DNA of 64,000 nt from Bacteroidales bacterium UBA4333 (GCA_002394335.1 DGTP01000014.1:199929-263928), one strand, 5' to 3'. Positions 53,178-61,409 are shown, counted from the first letter of the stretch. A program made the numbers and translations. Notes: a model not told the origin generated them from the letters alone.

Positions 53178-54680
53178 ATGTCTAAATTTACAAAAGTTCG
53201 TTTTCAGGCACGATTGTATGCCTTTTGCTGGACGATTTTAGAGACTCGCCAGCCTGATTTTGATGCAGATAAAGTGAAAGAGCAGCATCATGTGTTAACA
53301 ATTCTTCAGGCCTTGGATTTTGCTACAGAAGAAGAAAAGAAAGTGATACAGCAAATGCCAGATGTTGCGAATTCTAAACCTGAAGAACAGGATCAGCAGA
53401 GCCAAATCCTGGGCGCTTTGGAGGGCAAAAACGTAGTCTACAAAAAGATGAATCCGGAGCTATTGCTCCAAGAGATTGATCTGGTGGGGGATGAGAAAAA
53501 GTCTGGTGCTGCTTCTGCAACATCCGGCAATAAATCCTCAGCAATATCTTGTCTTGTTGTATTGGGCATATTTCTGGCGATTGTAGCAGGTGTAAAAATA
53601 TACAATCTTCCTTCCAATCGTGATAAGCGCGCTTATCGTGCTGTAGAGAAAGCTTCCTCTATTGCGGAAGAAAGAGAAGCAGTAGAGTCTTATCTTTTCA
53701 ACTTCCCAGATGGAGAGTATATTGAAGATGTGGAGTTTCGAGACGTTAAACTGAATGCTGATGAGGATACGGATTTTTATGATTATCTTCATAAATATCC
53801 CAATGGCGAGCATTTCTCTGAAGTCAAACGGTTGTTTGAGAGTTTTGTTCATAAAAAAATACGTGGCAATGGTGCTCAAATGACTGATATTATGACCTAT
53901 TTGGATAATTTTCCGAATGGCGCTCATGCAGAGGAAGTTAATAAGTTGTGTGATAGTATTTGGGATAGTGAAATAGACAAGTATCATTCTCGACTCAAAG
54001 TCAAAAAAACGACAAAAGCTACCGTATATTTTAATGAAATGTTAGAGTATATGAAGACCAATCGCATCAATACAATGATTATGTCCACAACTTCAACAAT
54101 ACGGCTCAAAGATTATTCCGAATATAGCCAATCTGTGCGTGATATGCTGGAGGAAGAGTCTTTTGGGATTTTGCCGATTAAAGGGAATGTGGTATCTATT
54201 AGAGAAAATTTCTCTGCAAGTGATCAGACCTCTCTGGAGTCTATTTTGGAAGAAGGGTTGCAAAGCAGTTTGGATAGCGTTTTCTCGCCGGGGTTTGTGA
54301 GTGTTAGAACGAGTGGAAGTGAATATGAAGAGATTAATGGTCATAAGGTGTATTACCCTAAGGTTGATTTCAGTTATGTGATTAAGAGTCAAGAGGATGT
54401 TTTTGGAGGGGTGGCATATCCGCATCTTTGGACATATAGCACTAATAATGTTCCACTAAAATATTTAGTAGGTATTTCCATTACTTTCAATGCAAAGTTT
54501 ACGATTCCCAATTCTACAGTCTCTTATGAATGTTCGGGTAAAGGGCATCCTGAAAAGGATATATATGGTATCTTAGACATCAGGGATGGATATCGTCGTA
54601 TGACAACTATGAGCTTCGCTCGATTTGCAGACGACATGTACTCCAAATTAGGATTGAAAGAAATCTATTTGGGACAATAA
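53178..54680 (+). CDS. Single-pass membrane protein with tandem YPNG repeats
   Basis: A 500-residue protein: cytoplasmic helical N-terminus (1-120), a membrane helix (about 121-143, SSAISCLVVLGIFLAIVAGV), then three TPR-like units, YLFNFPDGEYIEDVEF (172-187), YLHKYPNGEHFSEVKR (203-218) and YLDNFPNGAHAEEVNK (241-256). The C-terminal 240 residues are strand-rich. Such F/YP-N/D-G repeats occur in outer-facing scaffold proteins of Bacteroidota. It may sense or hold a complex at the envelope. Function unknown. Confidence 0.62.
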   Translation: MSKFTKVRFQARLYAFCWTILETRQPDFDADKVKEQHHVLTILQALDFATEEEKKVIQQMPDVANSKPEEQDQQSQILGALEGKNVVYKKMNPELLLQEIDLVGDEKKSGAASATSGNKSSAISCLVVLGIFLAIVAGVKIYNLPSNRDKRAYRAVEKASSIAEEREAVESYLFNFPDGEYIEDVEFRDVKLNADEDTDFYDYLHKYPNGEHFSEVKRLFESFVHKKIRGNGAQMTDIMTYLDNFPNGAHAEEVNKLCDSIWDSEIDKYHSRLKVKKTTKATVYFNEMLEYMKTNRINTMIMSTTSTIRLKDYSEYSQSVRDMLEEESFGILPIKGNVVSIRENFSASDQTSLESILEEGLQSSLDSVFSPGFVSVRTSGSEYEEINGHKVYYPKVDFSYVIKSQEDVFGGVAYPHLWTYSTNNVPLKYLVGISITFNAKFTIPNSTVSYECSGKGHPEKDIYGILDIRDGYRRMTTMSFARFADDMYSKLGLKEIYLGQ

Positions 54681-54784
54681 TTATATTGACATATTATTGA
54701 TGCTAACTGATTATTTCGACTCTGTTGCTAATACATTGGCTCTCAGTTCCAAGGGGGCATATATAAATTAACACAACCATAGAT

Positions 54785-55216
54785 ATGGCTTACGAATATT
54801 TATCTGACTTGTTTGGTAAACTGCGGGGCAATCGCAAGACACCCTATACACCCATTGAGGAAAAAGCAATCCAATGGATGAAGGATTTTGTCGAAAAGCG
54901 CAGATCCGGCATGGATTTTGCGGATGAGTTTAGAGAGATTCTAAGGGAATTCAATGCGGTATGTGATGAGATCGGACATTTTAACAAAGACACTCCTCTT
55001 TGGTTGAATACAATTGGAGGCTTCCATTTTTCTAAATGGTATCGGTATCAGCAAGTATATTGGTATCTCCATGACCATTTGGATGAACTGACTGAGAGCC
55101 AATTAGAGGATTATAGGCAATTACAAGAATTAAACTATGACGAGAATTTTCTAGAGACATGCAGAAATTGTTTGAAAGAATTATCGCAGAAGAAATATTT
55201 TTGGTGCAAGATATAG
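54785..55216 (+). CDS. Hypothetical helical protein
   Basis: A 143-residue soluble protein, mostly helical and rich in Glu, Tyr and Trp (RYQQVYWYLHDHLDEL), ending in CRNCLKEL...YFWCKI. Not recognised. It sits 104 bp after the preceding gene; the gap holds no clear promoter. Confidence 0.55.
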   Translation: MAYEYLSDLFGKLRGNRKTPYTPIEEKAIQWMKDFVEKRRSGMDFADEFREILREFNAVCDEIGHFNKDTPLWLNTIGGFHFSKWYRYQQVYWYLHDHLDELTESQLEDYRQLQELNYDENFLETCRNCLKELSQKKYFWCKI

Positions 55217-55235
55217 CAAACTATCTTCTCCCTAA

Positions 55236-55293
55236 CTGATAGATTGATTCCTTGCCCTTCAGTTCGCTATCGTCGTAAATGTTGAACTTTTAA
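55236..55293. repeat. Leader repeat, copy 2
   Basis: CTGATAGATT ... CTATCGTCGTAAATGTTGAACTTTTAA before the gene at 55307, matching the leader at 52549-52603. Confidence 0.55.
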
Positions 55294-55306
55294 AGGAAAA
55301 AAGACA

Positions 55307-55861
55307 ATGAGGAACAGTATTAATCCTGCCCAATGGGCTAAGAATATCTGTCAAAAACTCTTTGGTAAACGAGAGCCGAAGCAATCCGTGGTATGTGACA
55401 TCTCTGAAATAGGGCTCAAATTGGATCAATGTAAGTGCTATGAATGGGGCGAAAACTTGCTTCGTGTAATTGACCAAGAAATGAACGGATACCTCGTCAA
55501 TAAAGCCACTGGTAAAATTCGGATGACTGATACTCCCGGTCGCTTGGTAGGATTTTCCGATGCGGAGATAGATTTCGCTACGCTTGACAAATTGCCTAAT
55601 AGCCATAATGCACACTCGCGCAGGATAGATTACCGTGGTATAGGCCGTTGGGACAACTGCACGAACGGAATTTTTGCGCTCAGTTGGATGCTTTATCCAG
55701 ACGGGCGGTATTTTGCCGATTCCGACGGTTTTGGAGGAGAGGACAATGACGAATTGACTGTCTATTGCGTAATGAATGACAATTTTGAAGTGATCAGACC
55801 TTTTACCGTTGTTCGAGATATACGTGTGCTACTTAAGGAATTGAGAGAAACTCATCATTAA
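55307..55861 (+). CDS. Hypothetical protein, paralogue of the 52613 gene
   Basis: A 184-residue soluble protein whose second half shares the PDG.YF.DSDGFG pattern with the protein at 52613. The N-terminal half (LGKRE-type basic start, then CDISEIGLKLDQCKCYEWG) has several cysteines not found in the paralogue. It is the last gene before a new promoter at 55936 and probably ends the accessory operon. Confidence 0.6.
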   Translation: MRNSINPAQWAKNICQKLFGKREPKQSVVCDISEIGLKLDQCKCYEWGENLLRVIDQEMNGYLVNKATGKIRMTDTPGRLVGFSDAEIDFATLDKLPNSHNAHSRRIDYRGIGRWDNCTNGIFALSWMLYPDGRYFADSDGFGGEDNDELTVYCVMNDNFEVIRPFTVVRDIRVLLKELRETHH

Positions 55862-55935
55862 TTCTGCATGAAATTTGCGGGATGGTATAAATCGTTGCAA
55901 AATATGCGATATTTGCCATTTTATGACAATTATTT

Positions 55936-55966
55936 TTTGTCAATTAAAATATTTTTACTATCTTTG
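55936..55966 (+). promoter_or_regulatory. Promoter of the macrodomain-like gene
   Basis: TTTG (55936-55939), 19 bp, TATCTTTG (55959-55966), about 30 bp before the ATG at 55998. Confidence 0.75.
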
Positions 55967-55997
55967 CACCGGATAAATTGTTAACGAAAATCATATT

Positions 55998-56450
55998 ATG
56001 TACAACAGACCCTTTACACCGGAATGGATCACGGAGTTAGAGCCGAATGAGGTTTTTGTCTTCGGCAGCAATTTGGCAGGCATGCACGCGGGAGGCGCTG
56101 CGCGTGTCGCTTTTGAGAATTTTGGCGCTATTTATGGCGAGGGAACCGGGCTCCAAGGGCAGAGTTATGCTATCCCGACTATGCAGGGCGGAGTAGATAC
56201 TATAGAACCCTATGTCAAGGAGTTTATTGCTTTTGCCAAAGCTCATCCCGAACTCACCTTCCTCGTTACGCCTATCGGTTGCGGTATTGCCGGATTTACG
56301 GCGCAGGAGATAGCGCCTCTGTTCTACCACGCAATGGATGTAGAAAATATTATCCTGCCGGAGGAGTTCGCGGAGATAGTCAATGATATCCACGACCGCT
56401 TTATCAACTCCTTCGATCACGATTCTGACCGCAGTTCGGACAACTGGTAA
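55998..56450 (+). CDS. Macrodomain-like protein (A1S_2505-type)
   Basis: A 150-residue protein with the signature VFVFGSNLAGMHAGGAARVAFENFGA, GEGTGLQGQSYAIPT and TFLVTPIGCGIAGFTAQEIAPLF. This is the pattern of a small family known from phages and bacteria and related to macrodomains, which bind ADP-ribose. The glycine-rich loops fit nucleotide binding. Whether it hydrolyses ADP-ribose or only senses it is not clear. It has its own promoter, and the neighbouring TIR- and RyR-like genes make an NAD-linked theme plausible. Confidence 0.7.
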   Translation: MYNRPFTPEWITELEPNEVFVFGSNLAGMHAGGAARVAFENFGAIYGEGTGLQGQSYAIPTMQGGVDTIEPYVKEFIAFAKAHPELTFLVTPIGCGIAGFTAQEIAPLFYHAMDVENIILPEEFAEIVNDIHDRFINSFDHDSDRSSDNW

Positions 56451-56508
56451 ACAATATTATTCTTTTTTCTCTCATTTTTACGATTTGTAGAAAAAATTAC
56501 AACAAAAA

Positions 56509-56540
56509 TTTGCGTATATGCGATTTTTGTTGTATTTTTG
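56509..56540 (+). promoter_or_regulatory. Promoter of the exported-protein cluster
   Basis: TTTG (56509-56512), 20 bp, TATTTTTG (56533-56540). Box and spacer closely match the ncRNA copy 1 promoter at 41123. The transcript would begin about 20 bp before ATG 56569. Confidence 0.68.
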
Positions 56541-56568
56541 TACCCAAAACTTTAAAGTGTCTATAACA

Positions 56569-56988
56569 ATGAAAAAACTAATTCTTTTGATCTGCTTGCT
56601 TGTGGCAATGGCGGGATGGAGTAGGGCGGATGCCGAAAATTATGTGTACAAAGGAGAGATTGGCCCGTATAAGATACACATGGTGCTCAACGAAAACCTG
56701 CAAGGCTATTACTACTACGACAAGAATCCCAAAAGCCATTTCAAACTGGTGCTGGCACACGAGAATGACTGCGATGGGGAAGAAATGGGGCTCTATGACG
56801 GCTGCGCTGAAATCACACTACGGGAATATGCACCCAATACAGGCAAAAACACCGGTACGTTTGACGGTGTCTTTGGCTCTAAATATCATTATGGCTATCT
56901 GACCACCAATTATACCGGTGTCTTTACCAGAAAATCCGATGGCAAACGCTTCCATTTCGAGGTGGGACGCAGTGAAAAAATAGAATAA
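56569..56988 (+). CDS. Small exported protein
   Basis: A 139-residue protein with signal peptide (KKLILLICLLVAMAGWSRA) and a strand-rich mature part (ENYVYKGEIGPYKIHMVLN, YYYYDKNPKSHFKL) that repeats G/T/Y strands to the end. It looks like a small periplasmic beta protein. The start at 56569 gives the signal peptide; the upstream ATG at 56518 is inside the promoter. It is first of four adjacent exported-protein genes. Confidence 0.65.
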   Translation: MKKLILLICLLVAMAGWSRADAENYVYKGEIGPYKIHMVLNENLQGYYYYDKNPKSHFKLVLAHENDCDGEEMGLYDGCAEITLREYAPNTGKNTGTFDGVFGSKYHYGYLTTNYTGVFTRKSDGKRFHFEVGRSEKIE

Positions 56989-56990
56989 AT

Positions 56991-57407
56991 ATGAGACGTT
57001 GGCTATTTGTTTTGTGCTTATTATGCAATGTACTTGGCTTGTATGCCAAGCAGGCAACGCTGGAAGGCGTGCTGAGGATGTGTGTTGTGGACAATGAAGG
57101 CAATGTGAGAACGGTTTCCAAATACCAAGAGACAGATTGCAATAGATCGTGTTTGGTCTTTGTCGTGGAACTGTCCAAGAAATTGAATGTGGTTCCTTAT
57201 CTGGAGGATGGCGAAGATGATTTCATCAGTTCGCCGTACCAATCCGGAATCATGGTAGTTCCCCAGTTCTCTTATTCCGCCAAAAATTTTGCTGCACAAT
57301 ACGCCAATAAGCGTGTCCGGGTATCAGGAAACTTGTACGCTCCCGGTGGCGGTTGGCGCAATGCGACAGATGTAGTTATGGAATTGAAGAATATTAAACA
57401 ACTCTGA
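56991..57407 (+). CDS. Small exported protein
   Basis: A 138-residue protein with signal peptide (RRWLFVLCLLCNVLGLYA) and a beta-rich mature part (ATLEGVLRMCVVDNEG ... KRVRVSGNLYAPGGGW), similar in style to OB-like periplasmic proteins. Two bp after its upstream neighbour and one bp before the next. No family recognised. Confidence 0.62.
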   Translation: MRRWLFVLCLLCNVLGLYAKQATLEGVLRMCVVDNEGNVRTVSKYQETDCNRSCLVFVVELSKKLNVVPYLEDGEDDFISSPYQSGIMVVPQFSYSAKNFAAQYANKRVRVSGNLYAPGGGWRNATDVVMELKNIKQL

Positions 57408-57408
57408 T

Positions 57409-57930
57409 ATGAAACGACTTTTGATCTTATTAAGTTTGATTGTTTGTGCTCTCGGCTTATGGGCACAGCGAGTGACCTATAGTGTCAGTTCGCGGAATAC
57501 GGACACCAATGCATTCCAAGATGGTGAAAGAGGAGTGTGCTGTGTAACGGATTTTGCTGTCCATAATTTCTCGGGAGGAGCGCGTATGTGCGCTGAGTTA
57601 CAATACAAAACGGCAAAAGGGACGTGGGCTGCTGTGCGCTTGGCTCATAGCTCCAATCTGAATTATGCCGTTTATTCAGCAGGCAACGGCACCGTTTGGG
57701 CGCAGGGGAGGTCGCTGAATATAACCCGTGGTCGTAATTCGTTTTCGGGATATAAGATGTTCCTTCCGAATAATGCCATTACTCATCCTGCCGGCAGGGT
57801 GGACTACAGATGGAGGATCTTTGTCTTTGAAGACGATGATATGTCAGGAGGAGATTATATTTACAACTCCAAAGGAGGATACTATGAATATTGCTATTTC
57901 TCTATGAACTGGTCCAATGCTAACAGATAA
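57409..57930 (+). CDS. Small exported protein
   Basis: A 173-residue protein with signal peptide (KRLLILLSLIVCALGLWAQ) and mature strands including FAVHNFSGGARMCAELQYK and DYRWRIFVFEDDD. Ends in aromatic-rich CYFSMNW. Unknown family. Confidence 0.62.
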   Translation: MKRLLILLSLIVCALGLWAQRVTYSVSSRNTDTNAFQDGERGVCCVTDFAVHNFSGGARMCAELQYKTAKGTWAAVRLAHSSNLNYAVYSAGNGTVWAQGRSLNITRGRNSFSGYKMFLPNNAITHPAGRVDYRWRIFVFEDDDMSGGDYIYNSKGGYYEYCYFSMNWSNANR

Positions 57931-57935
57931 CAGTT

Positions 57936-58526
57936 ATGAAAAACCAACTCTTTTTACTCTTGCTGACGGTGGTGTCGTTGTTCGCTTCGGCGCAGAAGAT
58001 TGATTTAGAGCAACTCAAAACAAAAGCGAAGAACGGAGACAAGCAGGCGCAATACAACATGGGCGTCTATTACTCCCAGTCCGGTGACTACAAGCAGGCT
58101 GTCAAGTGGTACAAGAAATCTGCGGAGCAAAACTATGCGTTTGCCCAGCATAATTTAGGCTATTGCTACGAACACGGTGAGGGCGTGCCGCAAGACTACG
58201 AGAAAGCGGCAGAGTGGTACAAGAAAGCTGCTGCCAAAGGTGATCCCAATGCCCAAAACAACCTCGGTGTGCTCTATGAAGAAGGTATGGGAGTGAAAAA
58301 GAATCTCAAGAAAGCGGTCGAGCTTTATACCCTTTCCGCTAAGCAGGGACACGCTGAGGCGCAGTATAATCTGGGCTATTGCTACTATCTGGGCAAGGGA
58401 GTGCCGCAGAGCACCGAAACGGCTTTGGAGTGGTTCAAGGCTGCTGCAGAACAGGGCTTGGAGCGTGCGCAGGAGTTGGTGACCAATATCCAGGAAAATC
58501 CCAAAACACTGTATCTTTACAAGTGA
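57936..58526 (+). CDS. Exported Sel1-repeat protein
   Basis: A 196-residue protein with signal peptide (KNQLFLLLLTVVSLFASAQ) and four Sel1-like repeats (A-x-Y-N-x-G ... A-x-x-W-Y/F-K-K-A-A), at about 32-67, 68-103, 104-139 and 140-175. Sel1 solenoids bind other proteins. In this cluster it may be a periplasmic partner for its exported neighbours. Confidence 0.85.
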   Translation: MKNQLFLLLLTVVSLFASAQKIDLEQLKTKAKNGDKQAQYNMGVYYSQSGDYKQAVKWYKKSAEQNYAFAQHNLGYCYEHGEGVPQDYEKAAEWYKKAAAKGDPNAQNNLGVLYEEGMGVKKNLKKAVELYTLSAKQGHAEAQYNLGYCYYLGKGVPQSTETALEWFKAAAEQGLERAQELVTNIQENPKTLYLYK

Positions 58527-58562
58527 CAAACGAATTATTAATCTCTAAAAATTTTTACTGTT

Positions 58563-58895
58563 ATGACCTTTTCACAATCAATCTCTACTTGCTTTAACAA
58601 GTATGCAACATTTTCCGGTCGTGCTTCACGCTCCGAGTATTGGTGGTTTTATCTGTTTAATTGCCTGGTGACTACGGCTGCCATGATATTGGACATGGCG
58701 TTAGGCTTTGATGTCGAAGTTGTACACTACCTTACTGCTTTGGCTTTGCTTTTGCCGGGCTTGGCGGTTGCTGTTCGCCGTTGTCATGACACTAATCATA
58801 GCGGATGGTGGATTCTCTGTCCGATTTATAACATCATCTTGATGTTAATACCAAGTGATGCGGAGGAAAATGACTACGGCACTCTTGAAGAATAA
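58563..58895 (+). CDS. DUF805 family membrane protein
   Basis: A 110-residue inner-membrane protein with three hydrophobic helices and DUF805 marks: FSGRASRSEYWWFYLFN near the N-terminus and LAVAVRRCHDTNHSGWW before the last helix. The family is widespread; function unknown. Confidence 0.88.
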   Translation: MTFSQSISTCFNKYATFSGRASRSEYWWFYLFNCLVTTAAMILDMALGFDVEVVHYLTALALLLPGLAVAVRRCHDTNHSGWWILCPIYNIILMLIPSDAEENDYGTLEE

Positions 58896-58929
58896 CCCCT
58901 AATATGAACCATTTTTAATATTTTTAACA

Positions 58930-59379
58930 ATGAAAACAACTTTCTTTTTTAACAAAGGTCTAAGTATCAGGACTTTTGTTTTCTCTTTGCTTGCAGTATG
59001 TGCTACGGTGTTTTCCGGTTGTTCCCCTTCCGCTAAAATAGAGTATGCCGTTACTGAGGCCTCTAAGCAATGCCCGATAGCCGTGGACGAAACGATGACC
59101 ATCACCAATATCAAAACCGAAGACAATAATGTCGTTTATATCTGTAATGTCGATGAGAATGCTGCAGGTTTTTCGGTGGAAGACTTTGCCCAACCGGCTG
59201 TCAGCCAGACAATGAAGAACGCTATGGTAGAATACCTCCGTGGTGCAAAGAACACCGACAAAGACACAGAAAGTCTGATCCGCCTGTGCAAGGATGCCGA
59301 CTACAATATTGTCTATCGCTTTGTCGGTTTGGACAGCAACTATTCGATGGATATTACCATATTCCCATACGAAATGTAG
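58930..59379 (+). CDS. Small lipoprotein
   Basis: A 149-residue lipoprotein. The signal segment ends LLAVCATVFSGCSPS with lipobox FSGC. The mature part has a helix-strand pattern (KIEYAVTEASKQCPIAVD, NVVYICNVDE, YNIVYRFVG) resembling small DUF4854/YcfL-like lipoproteins, though I cannot assign a family. An earlier ATG would place the lipobox too deep, so 58930 is kept. Confidence 0.68.
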   Translation: MKTTFFFNKGLSIRTFVFSLLAVCATVFSGCSPSAKIEYAVTEASKQCPIAVDETMTITNIKTEDNNVVYICNVDENAAGFSVEDFAQPAVSQTMKNAMVEYLRGAKNTDKDTESLIRLCKDADYNIVYRFVGLDSNYSMDITIFPYEM

Positions 59380-59422
59380 TTCACAAGAGAAAGACTGTTA
59401 TTGAGTGATAGAAATATCAGGT

Positions 59423-60952
59423 ATGAAAAAACTAATTCCTATATTTGTTGCAGGAGCCAAGAATCTGCGTCCGCAGCGGTTAAGTCTAAAAGCGATGGCT
59501 AACGATCTTAACGCTGAGTTTCATGCGCAGAAGACTAACGTGATTTTGCAGATGTGCTCATATGAGAATTTCGGGGATCATCAACATGAGTATAACCAGT
59601 TTATTGAGGAAGCTTCCAGTTTGGTGATTTTTGTCCTTGATGGTGGCATAGGGGAATATACTGCTGATGAGTTTATACTGGCTGCTAACAAATATAAGAA
59701 AGACAAATCGCCGGAGATCTTGGTTTTCCTCAAAGAATTCGGGGAAAACCGCACACCTGATATTATCAAGGTGGAGAAGATGATGGCTGAGGCTTTTGGC
59801 TCAGATTTCTATTACATCTCTTATTCTTCCACCGAAGACTTGTGTTCCAAGGCAAGGGAACGTATTCGCCAGCACGTGCGCCGGGTTATGCGTCGGAGAA
59901 ATATTATGAGACAGTGCATCTGGCTTGTTTTGATTGCCCTTCTTGGCGTTTCTTGCTTTACTACAATAAGGTATTTCTCCTCCCGCAAAATAGACCCGAC
60001 CATCGTGTTTGTGGGAGGAGGGTCGGCTGCCAACTACTTCCTTAACCATTATGGTTATAATGTGGGTGACGGAGGAGTGAAAAATTCTCTCTATATCAAT
60101 TTTCCCAGTAGGCAAGGATACCTTCTGTTAGCCAATGAGGTTTTTGAACATCATGCGGATAAGAGTGAGCATGAACTGGTAGATGCTCTGTTTGCTAAAA
60201 ACAACTATTTTTATCCGGTTCTTTTGTCCGCATCGACTGCGGAGGCAAAGGATTTTATTGATAGTCAAGTGTCCGACGAGCATGACTCGTTTGTCGAAAA
60301 AGGCATTGTGATCTCTTATTTCTTGGGGTATGACAGTCTGGTGGTGCATTTTCACTATCTCAAACAGGAAGATGTGCCGGCTGGTATGTCCAATGAACCA
60401 ATATCAGTGGACGAACTTGAGCAAATAATAAGGTATGATACGTTGATGAGAATCTATTCTACTCGTCCCAACAGCGGAACCAGAAAGGCTTATCAGGAAC
60501 ATTTAAAAACCCAATTGGATTCCATCAAAGGCGATAGAGTGGGGATCTTTTATGGTGCTACTTTACGTCAAGGAGGAACTACTCCTAAGTCTCTTCACGA
60601 TGATATTCGTACTAAGAACTACAAAGGATTTGTACTGCTCTGCAGCGCTAATTACTCCTTAGAGAAATACAAGCGGTATCAACAGGATAATCCGTCCACC
60701 TATTTCGTACGTCCGCTAACTGTCGGAGACTCTGTTATCCAGAAGCCTACTTGTCTTTATTTTGTAGCCTATAAGAATAAGAATGACGGCTACTATCATA
60801 TACCGGCGGTGGCACGCGATTTCTTAATATCATTCCTGCCGGATCTGAAAGATTCGGCATCTACGATGCTTGAACTTAAGAATGTTACGGCAGGAGAGGT
60901 TGTCCGGCCGCTACAAGATTTCCGTTTTGTAAATCCTAAAACAGGAGATTGA
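59423..60952 (+). CDS. TIR/SLOG-like domain, membrane helix and PstS-like binding domain
   Basis: A 509-residue protein of unusual layout. Residues 1-135 form an alpha/beta domain with IPIFVAGAKNLRPQRLSLKAM, SSLVIFVLDGGIGEYT and EILVFLKEF, the strand order of TIR-like or SLOG-like sensor domains; I cannot choose between them. A basic helix and a membrane segment (about 164-182) follow. Residues 190-509 resemble a phosphate-type periplasmic binding protein (IVFVGGGSAANYFL, GYDSLVVHFHYL, TRPNSGTRKAYQEHL). The binding domain would lie outside and the TIR-like domain inside. The ATG at 59423 is preferred to GTG 59405. It overlaps the next gene by 1 bp. Confidence 0.65.
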   Translation: MKKLIPIFVAGAKNLRPQRLSLKAMANDLNAEFHAQKTNVILQMCSYENFGDHQHEYNQFIEEASSLVIFVLDGGIGEYTADEFILAANKYKKDKSPEILVFLKEFGENRTPDIIKVEKMMAEAFGSDFYYISYSSTEDLCSKARERIRQHVRRVMRRRNIMRQCIWLVLIALLGVSCFTTIRYFSSRKIDPTIVFVGGGSAANYFLNHYGYNVGDGGVKNSLYINFPSRQGYLLLANEVFEHHADKSEHELVDALFAKNNYFYPVLLSASTAEAKDFIDSQVSDEHDSFVEKGIVISYFLGYDSLVVHFHYLKQEDVPAGMSNEPISVDELEQIIRYDTLMRIYSTRPNSGTRKAYQEHLKTQLDSIKGDRVGIFYGATLRQGGTTPKSLHDDIRTKNYKGFVLLCSANYSLEKYKRYQQDNPSTYFVRPLTVGDSVIQKPTCLYFVAYKNKNDGYYHIPAVARDFLISFLPDLKDSASTMLELKNVTAGEVVRPLQDFRFVNPKTGD

Positions 60953-61404
60953 TGAAAATTCTCTTTGTCTGTCATGGTAATATATGCCGCTCCCCGATGG
61001 CGGAGTTTGTAATGAAACATCTGGTGGCTACCCGTTGTCCGGAGCGGCAGAATGATTTTGAGATCGCATCGGCGGCGGTCTCTACAGAAGAGATAGGCAA
61101 TGACATCTATCCTCCCGCCAAACGTGTTCTTGCGGCTAACGGAGTGCCGTTCTCCCGCCGTGCAGCGAGGCAGATGACCCGCGCCGACTATGCCTATTAT
61201 GATCATATAGTATGCATGGATCAGAGCAACCTGCGATGGCTCCGCTATATCATCGGTGAAGACACCGGGCACAAAGTATCCTTGCTAAAGCAATGGATAA
61301 ATGGTCAAATGGTAAATATCTCCGATCCCTGGTACACAGGAGATTTTCAAACGGCATATGATGATATTTCAGAAGGCTGTACGGCACTCCTTAACAAACT
61401 ATAA
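60952..61404 (+). CDS. Low-molecular-weight protein-tyrosine phosphatase
   Basis: A 150-residue enzyme. P-loop FVCHGNICRSPMAE with the nucleophile Cys7 and Arg13, and acid Asp in SDPWYTGDF. It removes phosphate from tyrosine residues. Around residues 116-122 (WINGQMVNIS) an insertion matches the dispersed AAATGGTCAAATGGTAAAT repeat. The gene is translationally coupled to both neighbours, so it may regulate them. Confidence 0.92.
   Translation: MKILFVCHGNICRSPMAEFVMKHLVATRCPERQNDFEIASAAVSTEEIGNDIYPPAKRVLAANGVPFSRRAARQMTRADYAYYDHIVCMDQSNLRWLRYIIGEDTGHKVSLLKQWINGQMVNISDPWYTGDFQTAYDDISEGCTALLNKL
61298..61318. repeat. Dispersed repeat inside the phosphatase gene
   Basis: TAAATGGTCAAATGGTAAAT encodes NGQMVN. 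The same type of sequence encodes NGQMAN/NDQMVN in the permease at 8151-8218. Confidence 0.6.
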
Positions 61405-61409
61405 TTATT

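Noticed and set aside
42578..55861. Possible contractile injection or type VI secretion locus because of the AAA+ ATPase
   Set aside because: No tube, sheath, spike or baseplate proteins are recognisable, and the ATPase lacks ClpV features.
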